Made by a program: the position numbers and the translations under genes. A DNA stretch of 43,241 bases from Chitinophaga pinensis (lineage in GTDB: Bacteria > Bacteroidota > Bacteroidia > Chitinophagales > Chitinophagaceae): positions 1 through 43,241 of the forward strand of contig CAMBEI010000016.1 of NCBI GenBank assembly GCA_945865645.1. The letters are read 5' to 3'. The notes below the pieces were generated by a model, which saw only the letters and a list, made by a program, of their open reading frames with translations, had not been told where the DNA came from and ran no database searches. Shown one piece after another: positions 1 through 8,253 of this stretch (the stretch's first letter is position 1; every line of letters starts with the position of its first letter).

Positions 1-307
1 GTGGATCTACTGTTATTGTTGCTGTCGCTGGATTAACCGTAATGGTAAAGTTTCTTGGTGTACCTGGGCAGGTTACGCCGCCGTTAGTATAATTTGGCGT
101 TACGGTGATAGTGCCTACTATTGGTGCGCTTGTAGCATTGGTTGCAGTAAAGGATATATTACCTGTGCCGCTAGCACCAAGCCCAATGGCTGTGTTCGTG
201 TTTGTCCAGCTGTAAACCGTTCCGGCTACTGCACCCGTGAATGGTACTAATACTAGTGTACCAGCACAAACTGTTTTATTTGTTATGGTATCTACTGTTG
301 GCGTTGG
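1..307 (-). repeat. 573-nt higher-order repeat, copy 1 (matches 574-880)
   Basis: Bases 1-307 match 574-880 almost base for base at an offset of 573 nt (191 codons). The unit is two alternating PKD-like domains, A then B. The A type has CAGT and VPFTG motifs and ends in NPATATITVD. The B type has NQVVCKG and INFTG motifs. The array therefore evolves as AB pairs, and more copies probably continue beyond the left edge. Confidence 0.85.
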
Positions 308-3300
308 GTTAACGGTAATGGTAAAGCTTCTTGGTGTGCCTCCAGAGCAGGTTACCCCGCCGTTAGTATAACTTGGCGTTACGGTGATGATGCCAGATAT
401 AGGTCCGGTTGTACTATTGGTTGCTGCGGTAAAGCTTGCAATATTACCTATGCCGCTAGCAGCAAGACCAATGTTTATATTGCTGTTTGTCCAGCTGTAA
501 ACCGTTCCGGCTACTGCGCCCGTGAAGTTTATCGGAGCTGTAGGTGCCCCTTTACAAACTACCTGGTTTGGTTGTGGATCTACTGTTATTGTTGCTGTCG
601 CTGGATTAACCGTAATGGTAAAGTTTCTTGGTGTACCTGGGCAGGTTACGGCGCCATTAGTATAATTTGGCGTTACGGTGATAGTGCCTACTATTGATGC
701 GGTTGTAGCATTGGTTGCAGTAAAGAATATATTACCTGTGCCGCTAGCAACAAGCCCAATGGCTGTGTTGCTGTTTGTCCAGCTGTAAACCGTTCCTGCT
801 ACTGTACCCGTGAATGGTACTGATACTGTTGTGCCAGCACAAACTGTTTTATTTGGTATGCTATCTACTGTTGGCGTTGGATGAACATACACGTAAGCAT
901 ACATAGAGTCACCAGAACAGTTATTTACTTTACCTTTTACTGTGAAGGTTACCATTACCGTTGCGTTTGTAGTATTGGTAAGTGAACCCGATATGGTACC
1001 TGTGCCGCTGGCTGCAATGCCTGTTACAGTAGTTGTATTGTTTCTTGTCCAACTATAAACTGTACCCGCTACATTACCTCGAAAGGTAATAGGAGTAATC
1101 AATTGCCCCGAACATATTTCTTGTTCGGGTGTGAATAATGTATCTTGTAATTTTGGGTTAACGGTAATTGTAAATGTTTTTGATAATCCTAGACAAGAGA
1201 TAGTATTACGTGTAATAAAATTACCAAATGCTTGAGGATTTGCACCAATGGGGAGTTGCAATGTGTCAGGAGATGCTAAATAATTGGTTGAATCTATTAT
1301 TAATATTTTAGCATTTGTTTCATCAGCAACATAAATATAACGCCCATCGGGGCTTACTGATACTCCATAAGGTGAGCTGTTTGGTAAAGGACAAATAGCA
1401 ACTACCAAATTGGTTGCAGTATTGATTACAGATAAAGTGGATGATAGATTATTAGCCACATAAAGCCTTTGCCCGCTGGGACTCAATGCTATAGCTCGAG
1501 GTTGGGTACCCACAGGAATTGGTGCCACTAAGGCTTTAGTAATTATATTAAATACAGATACTTTATTCGCTGCATTATTTGCAACATATAATAATGAACT
1601 AGCGTTATTAATTGTTATACCATAGGGCAGCATTGATGGACCGAGGTTGAAAGTGTCAATTTGGGTATTAATAATCGTATTGATCACAGATACCGTATTG
1701 GAGCTTTGGTTAGTTATATACAACCGGCTTCCATCGTTTGATACAACTAAGCCAGTAGGAAGCACTCCAGTAATGATTATGGTTGAAGTAGTATAATTTA
1801 GGGTATCAAACACAGATATAGTATTGCTTGCTGAATTAGCAACATATATATTCTTATTATTGGGGCTTACCGCTACACCAATAGGAGATGATAAAGCAGG
1901 GAGATTTACAGTAGCAATTATCGAATTGGTAGCTGTATTGATCACAGATACCGTATTGTTGCCTTTATTGGCCACATATACGCGTCTAGCATCTGGACTT
2001 ACTGATACACCTTCGGGAGATGATCCAAGAGGGAGAGTTATGGTAGTAATTATTGTATCACTAGACGTATTGATAACAGTTACCGTATTGTTGCCTTTAT
2101 TAGTGATATAAGCATACCCAAGACCGCCTAATAATGGTGCTACTGTAAAAGTATCTGTTAATGGCAAATTACTATTATTGATTCCGATGAAGCTAGGTAC
2201 AATACCTTTGCCGCTAGTTGCAGCAAGGCCAATGAGTGGCCCAGTCCTTGTCCAGTTGTAAAGCGTGCCGGCTACTGTACCCGTAAAATTTACCTGTGTT
2301 GTAGCTATTCCGCTACACACTGTCTGATTGGTCGGTTGATCTACTGTGGGTAATGAATTAACGGTAATTGTAAAGCTTCTTGGTATACCTATGCAGGGTA
2401 TGCCGCCACTAGTATCAGTATAAGTTGGCGTTACGGTTATGGTGCCTACTAATGCTAAGTTTGTAGTATTGGTTGCGGTAAAGCTTCCAATATTACCTGT
2501 GCCGTTAGCAGCAAGCCCAATATTTATATTGCTGTTTGTCCAGTTGTAAACTATTGTACCTCCAGTTGTTGGACTCGTAAAGTTTATCGCAGTTGTGGCT
2601 GCATTTCTACAAACTACCTGGTTTGGTATTGAATTTGATATTGCCAAAGGGTATACTAACACAGTGCTCGAAATTTGCTGTCCGTCACAGCTGGCGGCTG
2701 TTGGGGTAATTGTAAATATTACAGAAACTGGCGAATTAGTTATATTATTAAGCGTCCCTGCAATAGTATTACCATCACCTGATTGTCCTATTCCGGTTAC
2801 AGTAGTTGTATTGTCTCTTATCCATGCGAAAGTTGTATTAGCTACGTTACTAGATAGCACAGTATTGATGCTAGTCCTTGAACAAATTTTTTGGAAAGCT
2901 GGAGTGGCTGATGCAATTGGGTTTGGGTTAACGGTAATTTGAAATGTTTTTGATAATCCTGAGCAGCTTTGGCTAGGGATTGTTATGAAATTACCAAATG
3001 CAATAGGCCTTGCTCCCTGAGGGAGTTGTATGTTGAGAGGCGTGTTTCCGTAATTGTTTGCAGTATCAATTCTGGATATAATACCAGTGCCGGAATTTGC
3101 AACATATATATATTGGGCGTTAAGCCTTAACGTGGATATACCAATAGGTAATGATCCGGGAGGGAGATTTACAGTAGCAATTATCGAATTGGTAGCTGTA
3201 TTGATCACAGATACCGTATTGTTGCCTTTATTGGCCACATATAACTTGCTTCCATCTGTGCTTCCAGCTATCCCATTTGGTATTGCTCCCGGAGGGAGTT

Positions 3301-4531
3301 GTATGTTGAGAGGCGGGTTTCCGTAATTGTTTGTAGTATCAATTCTGTATATACTACTAGCGGTGGCAGAATTAGCAACATATATATAACCACTATCGGG
3401 GCTTACCACAACACCAATAGGAGATGATCCAGGTAGGGATATTATTGTTCTTACCTGATTTGTAGAAGTATTGATCACATAGAGGTTAGAATTAGTGGAG
3501 GTTACATATAAATTTCTACCGTCGGGGCTTATCGATACCCCTAAAGGAGTTGGAACGGTAATATTAATTATCGTTCCACCATAGTTACCAGTGGTATCTA
3601 TTACTCTTACTTGGCCCGAAATACTATTTAGATTAGCAATATATATATACCTACTGTTGGGGCTTACTGTGATGCCACGAGGTTTTGTTCCTACTAATTT
3701 ACTTACTAATAAACTATTATTACTCGCATTGATTACATATACAACTCCAGTTTGATTGTCGTAACCACCAGTAACATACACACGTCTACCATCGGGGCTT
3801 ACCGCCACGCCATAAGGATTAATTAATTGTGTTATCGAATCTGTTATGCTATTAGTAATTGTATTGATAACATATACTACACCCCGTGCAGAATCAGTTA
3901 CATAAGCAACCCCGCTGTTGCCTATTGATGGCGTTACCGTGATGGTGGCAGATATTGCTGCGCTTGTGGCATTGGTTGCCGTAAAGCTTGCAATATTACC
4001 TATGCCGTTAGGACCAAGCCCAATGGCTTGGTTGTTGTTTGTCCAGCTGTAAACCGTATTGACTACTCCGCCCGTAAAGGTTATCGGAGTTGACAATACG
4101 CCGTTACACACACTCTGGGTTGATGGTTGAGTTACTTGTGGGAATGCACTAACTGTACCGTAAATTGACGCAATGTTTGAAGTGCTGCCAGACACGATGG
4201 TTACATCACCCGAGATGAACCCAACAGGTGCGGTTACAGTAGATCGTGCATATATTATAGTTGGGATTACTGTACCATTTGTTTGAGTAAGAACAATTTG
4301 AGTGAACCAAGAGGTTTGGCTTGAAGATATTTCAAAATTAGTTGGAGACGTGAGAGTCATGTTGGCAGACAAGCCGGTGCCTGACACTGTAAATTTCTGT
4401 ATAAATTGAGAAGTTGAAGCTGCACCTAAGCATGCGCTAATGTTACCGGTGACTGGGCTTACATTTATATTTTGGGCATTAGAAAAAAATATATTTAATA
4501 CGATTGTAGAAATTAGTAAAAAAATTTTCAT
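1..4531 (-). CDS. Giant secreted PKD-like / YVTN beta-propeller surface protein (C-terminus outside window)
   Basis: The reading frame stays open from an ATG at 4531 to the window edge, giving 1510 residues. I checked the frame at several points and saw no break. It begins with a signal peptide (MKIFLLISTIVLNIFFSNA, then Q). Next come an N-terminal beta-rich domain (about 20-130), a PKD-like domain, a seven-bladed propeller with YVTN-type blades (about 204-510, motifs such as YIYVAN and VINTATNS), two more PKD-like domains, a second seven-bladed propeller (about 797-1110), and then PKD-like domains in tandem. Each PKD-like unit carries VYSWTN, IGL, TITVTP and FTITVNP. Such proteins are normally exported by T9SS and end in a sorting or gliding-motility CTD, but that end is not visible here. 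The role is probably surface adhesion or matrix binding. This is inferred from architecture only. Confidence 0.9.
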   Translation of the reverse strand, partial: MKIFLLISTIVLNIFFSNAQNINVSPVTGNISACLGAASTSQFIQKFTVSGTGLSANMTLTSPTNFEISSSQTSWFTQIVLTQTNGTVIPTIIYARSTVTAPVGFISGDVTIVSGSTSNIASIYGTVSAFPQVTQPSTQSVCNGVLSTPITFTGGVVNTVYSWTNNNQAIGLGPNGIGNIASFTATNATSAAISATITVTPSIGNSGVAYVTDSARGVVYVINTITNSITDSITQLINPYGVAVSPDGRRVYVTGGYDNQTGVVYVINASNNSLLVSKLVGTKPRGITVSPNSRYIYIANLNSISGQVRVIDTTGNYGGTIINITVPTPLGVSISPDGRNLYVTSTNSNLYVINTSTNQVRTIISLPGSSPIGVVVSPDSGYIYVANSATASSIYRIDTTNNYGNPPLNIQLPPGAIPNGIAGSTDGSKLYVANKGNNTVSVINTATNSIIATVNLPPGSLPIGISTLRLNAQYIYVANSGTGIISRIDTANNYGNTPLNIQLPQGARPIAFGNFITIPSQSCSGLSKTFQITVNPNPIASATPAFQKICSRTSINTVLSSNVANTTFAWIRDNTTTVTGIGQSGDGNTIAGTLNNITNSPVSVIFTITPTAASCDGQQISSTVLVYPLAISNSIPNQVVCRNAATTAINFTSPTTGGTIVYNWTNSNINIGLAANGTGNIGSFTATNTTNLALVGTITVTPTYTDTSGGIPCIGIPRSFTITVNSLPTVDQPTNQTVCSGIATTQVNFTGTVAGTLYNWTRTGPLIGLAATSGKGIVPSFIGINNSNLPLTDTFTVAPLLGGLGYAYITNKGNNTVTVINTSSDTIITTITLPLGSSPEGVSVSPDARRVYVANKGNNTVSVINTATNSIIATVNLPALSSPIGVAVSPNNKNIYVANSASNTISVFDTLNYTTSTIIITGVLPTGLVVSNDGSRLYITNQSSNTVSVINTIINTQIDTFNLGPSMLPYGITINNASSLLYVANNAANKVSVFNIITKALVAPIPVGTQPRAIALSPSGQRLYVANNLSSTLSVINTATNLVVAICPLPNSSPYGVSVSPDGRYIYVADETNAKILIIDSTNYLASPDTLQLPIGANPQAFGNFITRNTISCLGLSKTFTITVNPKLQDTLFTPEQEICSGQLITPITFRGNVAGTVYSWTRNNTTTVTGIAASGTGTISGSLTNTTNATVMVTFTVKGKVNNCSGDSMYAYVYVHPTPTVDSIPNKTVCAGTTVSVPFTGTVAGTVYSWTNSNTAIGLVASGTGNIFFTATNATTASIVGTITVTPNYTNGAVTCPGTPRNFTITVNPATATITVDPQPNQVVCKGAPTAPINFTGAVAGTVYSWTNSNINIGLAASGIGNIASFTAATNSTTGPISGIITVTPSYTNGGVTCSGGTPRSFTITVNPTPTVDTITNKTVCAGTLVLVPFTGAVAGTVYSWTNTNTAIGLGASGTGNISFTATNATSAPIVGTITVTPNYTNGGVTCPGTPRNFTITVNPATATITVDP
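574..880 (-). repeat. 573-nt higher-order repeat, copy 2
   Basis: Partner of bases 1-307. The two copies differ at a small number of scattered positions, mostly leaving the protein conserved. This indicates recent duplication or ongoing gene conversion inside the coding region. Confidence 0.85.
1898..1980 (-). repeat. 83-bp exact repeat between the two propellers, copy 1
   Basis: These 83 bases are identical to 3161-3243. They encode a propeller blade core (around VANKGNNTVSVINT and the following ATVNLP) in the second propeller. Identity without even silent differences over 83 bp, inside otherwise diverged propellers, points to gene conversion. Confidence 0.85.
3161..3243 (-). repeat. 83-bp exact repeat between the two propellers, copy 2
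   Basis: Identical to 1898-1980, here in blade 6 of the first propeller. Just beside it, a second pair of near-identical stretches (about 3040-3076 and 3311-3347) encodes the IDT.NNYGN..LNIQLP linker between blades. Confidence 0.85.
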
Positions 4532-4632
4532 ACAATTTTATATTTAGACACACAATAATATAGTATAAAAGTTTATAAACAAAAAAAATTTGTTTAATAA
4601 TACCCGAAATCCGTTAAAAAGAACTAAACAAT

Positions 4633-4653
4633 ATGAATATGTTAACATCAAAA
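4633..4653. repeat. 21-bp exact direct repeat, copy 1 (matches 5223-5243)
   Basis: All 21 bases are identical to 5223-5243, which lie inside marC and encode the FDVNIFI segment. The bases on either side differ. This copy abuts the point where IS110 homology ends. Confidence 0.85.
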
Positions 4654-4654
4654 C

Positions 4655-4747
4655 AATATGCACCTTACCTCTTATGCTGCTGCCGCTGCTATATTCTTTC
4701 GGGCTGAGGCCTGCATAGCTGATTAGCTTTAAAAAAAGGGATAACAA
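4655..4747 (-). pseudogene. IS110-family transposase C-terminal remnant
   Basis: The minus strand encodes LISYAGLSPKEYSSGSS followed by IRGKVHI. This is the conserved C-terminal (transposase_20, helix-hairpin-helix) signature of IS110-type DEDD transposases. Only about 25 residues are recognisable. Homology stops at about 4655, next to a 21-bp sequence also found in marC, and the rest of the transposase is missing. It overlaps the start of a recombinase remnant on the other strand. Seen directly: the motif. Inferred: a leftover of a decayed insertion sequence. Confidence 0.7.
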
Positions 4748-4911
4748 TCTCTAAAAAAGCCAGTCAGTTGTGGGTTTCAAGCGATTATAGTGATAAGCAA
4801 CGTTTGCAATATTTGATATACCCCAACGGGATGTTGTATAATAAGGAAAATAACACCCTTCGAACTCCAAGAGTCAACAGTCTATTCGCCGTAATCTCTT
4901 TTCTGTCGTAG
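4723..4911 (+). pseudogene. Serine site-specific recombinase C-terminal remnant
   Basis: The plus strand is open from about 4723 to a TAG at 4909-4911. It encodes KKASQLWVSSDYSDKQRLQY, then LIYPNGMLYNKENNT and LRTPRVNSLFAVISFLS. This is the typical C-terminal tail of large serine recombinases of Bacteroidota mobile elements (QKLQ.L.FPEG..Y.KEN...RT..VN..F). The catalytic resolvase domain and zinc ribbon are absent, so this is a dead 3' fragment. It lies about 60 bp from the 3' end of the tRNA-Arg gene, a common integration target. Confidence 0.7.
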
Positions 4912-4932
4912 ATTTCAGCGGAAAATAAAAGT

Positions 4933-4954
4933 GGTCAACCTTCTCAGATTGACC
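4933..4954 (-). terminator. Stem-loop downstream of tRNA-Arg
   Basis: On the minus strand GGTCAA pairs with TTGACC around a 10-nt loop. It is followed by ACTTTTATTTTC and lies 15 nt past the tRNA 3' end. It is a plausible intrinsic terminator for the tRNA transcript, although the T-run is interrupted. Confidence 0.5.
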
Positions 4955-4969
4955 AAAATTTTCACTGGG

Positions 4970-5041
4970 TGGCTTTGCCAAGAATCGAACTTGGATCTGG
5001 AGCTTCGGAAACTCTTATACTATCCATTGTACTACAAGGCC
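4970..5041 (-). tRNA. tRNA-Arg (anticodon CCG)
   Basis: This is a 72-nt cloverleaf with a 7-bp acceptor stem, a D arm (GTAC/GTAT around AATGGATA), an anticodon loop TTCCGAA with CCG at 5006-5008, a T stem CCAAG/CTTGG around TTCGATT, and discriminator A. CCA is not encoded. Two A-C mispairs are visible: the fourth acceptor pair and the first anticodon-stem pair. It otherwise looks functional, so it is either a mildly degenerate or a divergent tRNA. It reads CGG codons. Mobile-element debris lies directly 3' of it. Confidence 0.82.
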
Positions 5042-5050
5042 AATTATATC

Positions 5051-5641
5051 TTACTTAACCAAATGCGAAAAATTACTACCAAATATTTTTACTGCTATTG
5101 CCAGTAATATTACACCAAAAAATTTTCTAATCACCGTCATGCCATTGGAGCCTAAAACCCCCTCTATCCACTTTAAAGATTTGAGGACTAAATATATTAC
5201 TACACAATTGATGAGTATCCCAATGAATATGTTAACATCAAAATAATTGGCTTTTAAGCTCATAATGGTAGTAAGGGTGCCAGAACCAGCTATTAACGGA
5301 AAAGCAATGGGTACTACACTACCGGTTTTGGGGTTGCCATCCGATTTAAAAAATTCGATACCCAATACCATCTCCAGACCAATTATAAATATTACAATAC
5401 TGCCTGCCACTGCAAACGACTGCACATCCAAACCCAATATATTTAAGAACTGCTGGCCGATAAAGAGAAAAAGTATCATAAGCCCACCCGAAGCGACCGT
5501 AGCCTGCACCGACCGAATCTCTCCACCCATTTTTGCACGCAGTGAAGCAAGAACCGGAATATTGCCCACCATATCAATTACAGCAAATAAAGTAAAGCTT
5601 ATCGTGATAATTTCTTTAATAGCCACATTCCCAAATGTCAT
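5051..5641 (-). CDS. MarC-family integral membrane protein
   Basis: This is a 196-residue polytopic protein with about six hydrophobic helices and the MarC signature LFAVIDMVGNIPV near the N-terminus. Also visible are SIVIFIIGLEMVLGI and a conserved PIAFPLIAGSGTLTT. MarC proteins (UPF0056) sit in the inner membrane; their transport role is unresolved. A longer start at 5677 exists. I chose 5641 because a good TAnnTTTG promoter box (5662-5669) lies within that extension, and MTFGNVAIKEI matches the usual family N-terminus. It carries one copy of the 21-bp repeat. Confidence 0.9.
   Translation of the reverse strand: MTFGNVAIKEIITISFTLFAVIDMVGNIPVLASLRAKMGGEIRSVQATVASGGLMILFLFIGQQFLNILGLDVQSFAVAGSIVIFIIGLEMVLGIEFFKSDGNPKTGSVVPIAFPLIAGSGTLTTIMSLKANYFDVNIFIGILINCVVIYLVLKSLKWIEGVLGSNGMTVIRKFFGVILLAIAVKIFGSNFSHLVK
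5223..5243. repeat. 21-bp exact direct repeat, copy 2 (inside marC)
   Basis: Second copy of the 21-bp repeat at 4633-4653. It is part of an intact transmembrane-segment coding sequence, so this copy is presumably the original. Confidence 0.85.
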
Positions 5642-5661
5642 AAGTTTCTGTTTTAGTTTTG

Positions 5662-5669
5662 CAAAGATA
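5662..5669 (-). promoter_or_regulatory. TAnnTTTG promoter box (TATCTTTG) for marC
   Basis: On the minus strand TATCTTTG matches the Bacteroidota -7 consensus TAnnTTTG exactly. It lies 21 nt before the ATG at 5641 and downstream of the alternative ATG at 5677, so it decides the start codon. Confidence 0.55.
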
Positions 5670-5700
5670 ATCAGCAAAAAACAAAGCGTGGTAGATGCTT

Positions 5701-5916
5701 TTATTTAAAAATATCTTTTTCTTTAAAGAAAACATATTCATGCTGTAAGGCACGCAGGCAATTAATACAAAGACAATTTTTAAATTTTGATTCTACATAC
5801 ACCCTTTCCTCTAATGATAGCTGAATGTTACTGCACTGGCATTGCATAATGCTTACGTCCTTGCATTCAAATGCATTATTGCAGCGGGAACAATTTTTTT
5901 CTTCGTGGCTGCTCAT
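5701..5916 (-). CDS. Small cysteine-rich CWC-type protein
   Basis: This is a 71-residue soluble protein with paired cysteines: NCSRC near residue 8, FECKD, MQCQCSN near 25-30, then CLCINCLRALQHEY near 48-60. The spacing matches the cysteine-rich CWC family (C..C...F.C......C.C ... C.C..CL), a small putative zinc-binding protein of unknown role. It starts upstream of marC in the same direction, 59 nt before the marC start, so the two may share a transcript. Confidence 0.8.
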   Translation of the reverse strand: MSSHEEKNCSRCNNAFECKDVSIMQCQCSNIQLSLEERVYVESKFKNCLCINCLRALQHEYVFFKEKDIFK

Positions 5917-6008
5917 TTTAATGGAGTTTAAATTTGCCAGAAAGCCGGTAAGAAATTAATGATAAACGATAAATTTAATTTACATATTCTTACTTCTCAG
6001 CTAAAAAA

Positions 6009-7946
6009 TTAAAAACTTAAATTAACACCTGCTATAAAATTAAAGCGTCGGCTGTTGTATCCTCTTACTTCCGAATATTTTTCATCAGTGATATTTTTAA
6101 GATCAATAAATGTTTTTATGTTTTGGGTGATGCTGTATGTTGAATACAGATTCCAGACATAGTATGCAGGCATCTCATTAGGAGCAGCATTGTAAAGGGC
6201 TTCATATCGTTTTCCAATACTCTGGACACTTATATTCATATTCCATTTTTTACAAAGCTCAATACCTACATTTAAATTAATAGTTTGTCTTGGCCGGCGA
6301 TACAAGTTAAAGAATGAAGTGTCTTTTACTCCTGACCTAGTTTTAATTTTTCCATCCAGGTTAACATAATTGGCATTCAATGTTACTTTGCCAAAATCAA
6401 TGCTAGCTTCCAACTCCAGACCTTTGTCTTTCTGTTTATCGGCATTGGCATAATATCCGTAAGGCGGATTATTGCTGTTTACAAAAACAATATTATCAGT
6501 AATATTTCTGCTGAAATAAACTACCCGCAGGTTAACATTATTTTTATAGTATTGAACACCGCCTTCAAAACTTAAAGATTTTTCAGGGCTAAGTTCACCA
6601 GCAGGAATCCTGTAATCAGAATACACCTGGTATAAAGAAGGTGCTTTAAACCCTGAGCTGATGTTACCAAATATCTTTATTGAATTATTGATGACATACG
6701 AGGGATTAAATGAAAAAGTAAACACATTGTCATACTTATTAAAATTATTGTAGCGGCCACCAAGCTCAACATTAAACCCCTTTATGTCTTTAACTACTAT
6801 CGAAGTATAAGCGCCAAACTGATTCACTTTTGTGCTGTCATCGTTTAAAATTGGAGAACTATATGGACCATATATACTTACAGATGAATAGCTTTGATCA
6901 GATAGTTGATTACGATAATCGGCACCAACCAAGACATCAATATTTTTTGTTACAGCAATATTGCTGTACAATTCAGCAAAATGCGATTTGCCGGTATACG
7001 CTCCTTTGCTGTAATAAGAGAATCCCTGTTTAATTGAAGAGTCATTCAGATAAAACCTGTTGGTTGTATTATAATTATAATTGAAATGCAAAATACTTTT
7101 GCCAATAGTATAATCAGCCCCAATACCAGCAAAAGCATTTTTATTTTTTATAACATAATCAACATCATCCTTAGCAGGTCCTTCATCTGCATCAGTTTTG
7201 TAACTACTGAACTGAGCATTTACCCGGATTGAAAACTTATTATTTATTTTTTGGTTGATGTTTGCCCTGAAAGCATTTTCATCAAATCCGTCTTTATCAA
7301 AATCATTGACACCATTCTGATGCTGTGCTGCAGAAAATCCTTTGCTGTATAGTTTAGTATACTGTATATTGTAATTGGTATTCTTAACAGTGCCATTTAA
7401 ACCAACTCCCCCTTTAAAGGTATTATAACTTCCTCCAGCAAGGTTTGCCGTTGCATTTATTTTTTTTGCATCACCTTTTTTACTGATGATATTGATAACC
7501 CCTGCAATGGCATCACTGCCATATAAAGTAGACTGGCTGCCTTTTAAAATCTCAACTCTTTCTACCTGGTCAACGCTTATCATGTTCAGGTCAAAAGCTC
7601 CGCTGATGCCGGATGCATCATAAACCGGAACGCCATCCAACAGGATCAAAGTTTTGCCGGCAGCGGCTCCACGTGCATACACATCTTGATTGGTGCCTAA
7701 CACATTGCTGCTGCCATTAACAATGATTCCGGTTTGTGTGTTCAATAATTCAGTTAACGATTTGCCGCTGTTGCCTTGCAGTTGCTGCTGATCAATTACT
7801 GTAACCACTTTTCCGGTTAAGGATTGTTTAATGGGAAATTTTGTAGCAGTAACTACAACTTCATCTAAATTTTTGGTACTGTCTTTTTGTGCATACAGAT
7901 GACTGCTGAGTAATACAGCAGCCACAATAAAAAATTTCTTTTCCAT
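6009..7946 (-). CDS. btuB: TonB-dependent outer-membrane receptor, BtuB-like (cobalamin uptake)
   Basis: This is a 645-residue receptor. It has a signal peptide (MEKKFFIVAAVLLSSHLYA) and a TonB box-like LDEVVVTATK near residue 28. The plug domain (about 40-155) carries VYARGAAAGKTLILLDGVPV, VERVEILKGSQSTLYGSDAI and GVINIISKK. The 22-stranded barrel ends in an aromatic residue (NFIAGVNLSF). Its length and plug match BtuB-type vitamin B12 receptors. The decisive context is a cobalamin riboswitch directly upstream, which makes cobalamin or a cobinamide the likely substrate. No BtuFCD genes are visible in the window. Confidence 0.9.
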   Translation of the reverse strand: MEKKFFIVAAVLLSSHLYAQKDSTKNLDEVVVTATKFPIKQSLTGKVVTVIDQQQLQGNSGKSLTELLNTQTGIIVNGSSNVLGTNQDVYARGAAAGKTLILLDGVPVYDASGISGAFDLNMISVDQVERVEILKGSQSTLYGSDAIAGVINIISKKGDAKKINATANLAGGSYNTFKGGVGLNGTVKNTNYNIQYTKLYSKGFSAAQHQNGVNDFDKDGFDENAFRANINQKINNKFSIRVNAQFSSYKTDADEGPAKDDVDYVIKNKNAFAGIGADYTIGKSILHFNYNYNTTNRFYLNDSSIKQGFSYYSKGAYTGKSHFAELYSNIAVTKNIDVLVGADYRNQLSDQSYSSVSIYGPYSSPILNDDSTKVNQFGAYTSIVVKDIKGFNVELGGRYNNFNKYDNVFTFSFNPSYVINNSIKIFGNISSGFKAPSLYQVYSDYRIPAGELSPEKSLSFEGGVQYYKNNVNLRVVYFSRNITDNIVFVNSNNPPYGYYANADKQKDKGLELEASIDFGKVTLNANYVNLDGKIKTRSGVKDTSFFNLYRRPRQTINLNVGIELCKKWNMNISVQSIGKRYEALYNAAPNEMPAYYVWNLYSTYSITQNIKTFIDLKNITDEKYSEVRGYNSRRFNFIAGVNLSF

Positions 7947-8063
7947 TTTTGAAAAATTTTTTTTGTGACTGCTCCCTGGAAAAATATAGAGATATAAAAG
8001 CTACTAGAGCCATTACATTTCCTGCCTTTCGCCCGAAAGCTTTGAATGATTGTTAATGCATTA

Positions 8064-8253
8064 GGCAGGTCTTCTGGCTTAGGCTTTTACCTTCCCATTC
8101 TAATTTATAGAACAGTGGTTTGAAGTTTTTAGCCCCTTTGTTCCTTACCTCGAAGAAGTTAGGAGAGGCCGCCTTTACAGCTACGGGGATAGCTCACGCA
8201 TTTAACGTGATTCCCTTTTAATTCCGTATCGATTGTTATCGAGATGGGAAACC
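8064..8253 (-). promoter_or_regulatory. Cobalamin riboswitch upstream of btuB
   Basis: The minus strand carries the canonical order of the adenosylcobalamin element. GGTTTCCCA comes first, then GGGAATCACGT, then GTGAGCTATCCCCGTAGCTG (the conserved core), CCACTG, GGGAAGG, and finally AGCCAGAAGACCTGCC (B12 box end). It lies 118 nt upstream of the receptor start. By known behaviour, adenosylcobalamin binding represses expression of the downstream uptake gene. Confidence 0.95.

Noticed and set aside
1824..3326. Plus-strand open frames of 90-115 codons opposite the giant surface protein
   Set aside because: They are antisense shadows of the repetitive YVTN/PKD coding sequence; hydrophobic repetitive translations with no independent signals.
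1..4531. CRISPR-like array impression from the regular repeats at the left end
   Set aside because: The repeats are long, in frame and encode PKD-like domains; there are no short identical repeats with unique spacers, and no cas genes.
5247..5708. 153-codon plus-strand frame opposite marC
   Set aside because: It mirrors the intact MarC gene, has no family resemblance and no promoter; marC is clearly the real gene.
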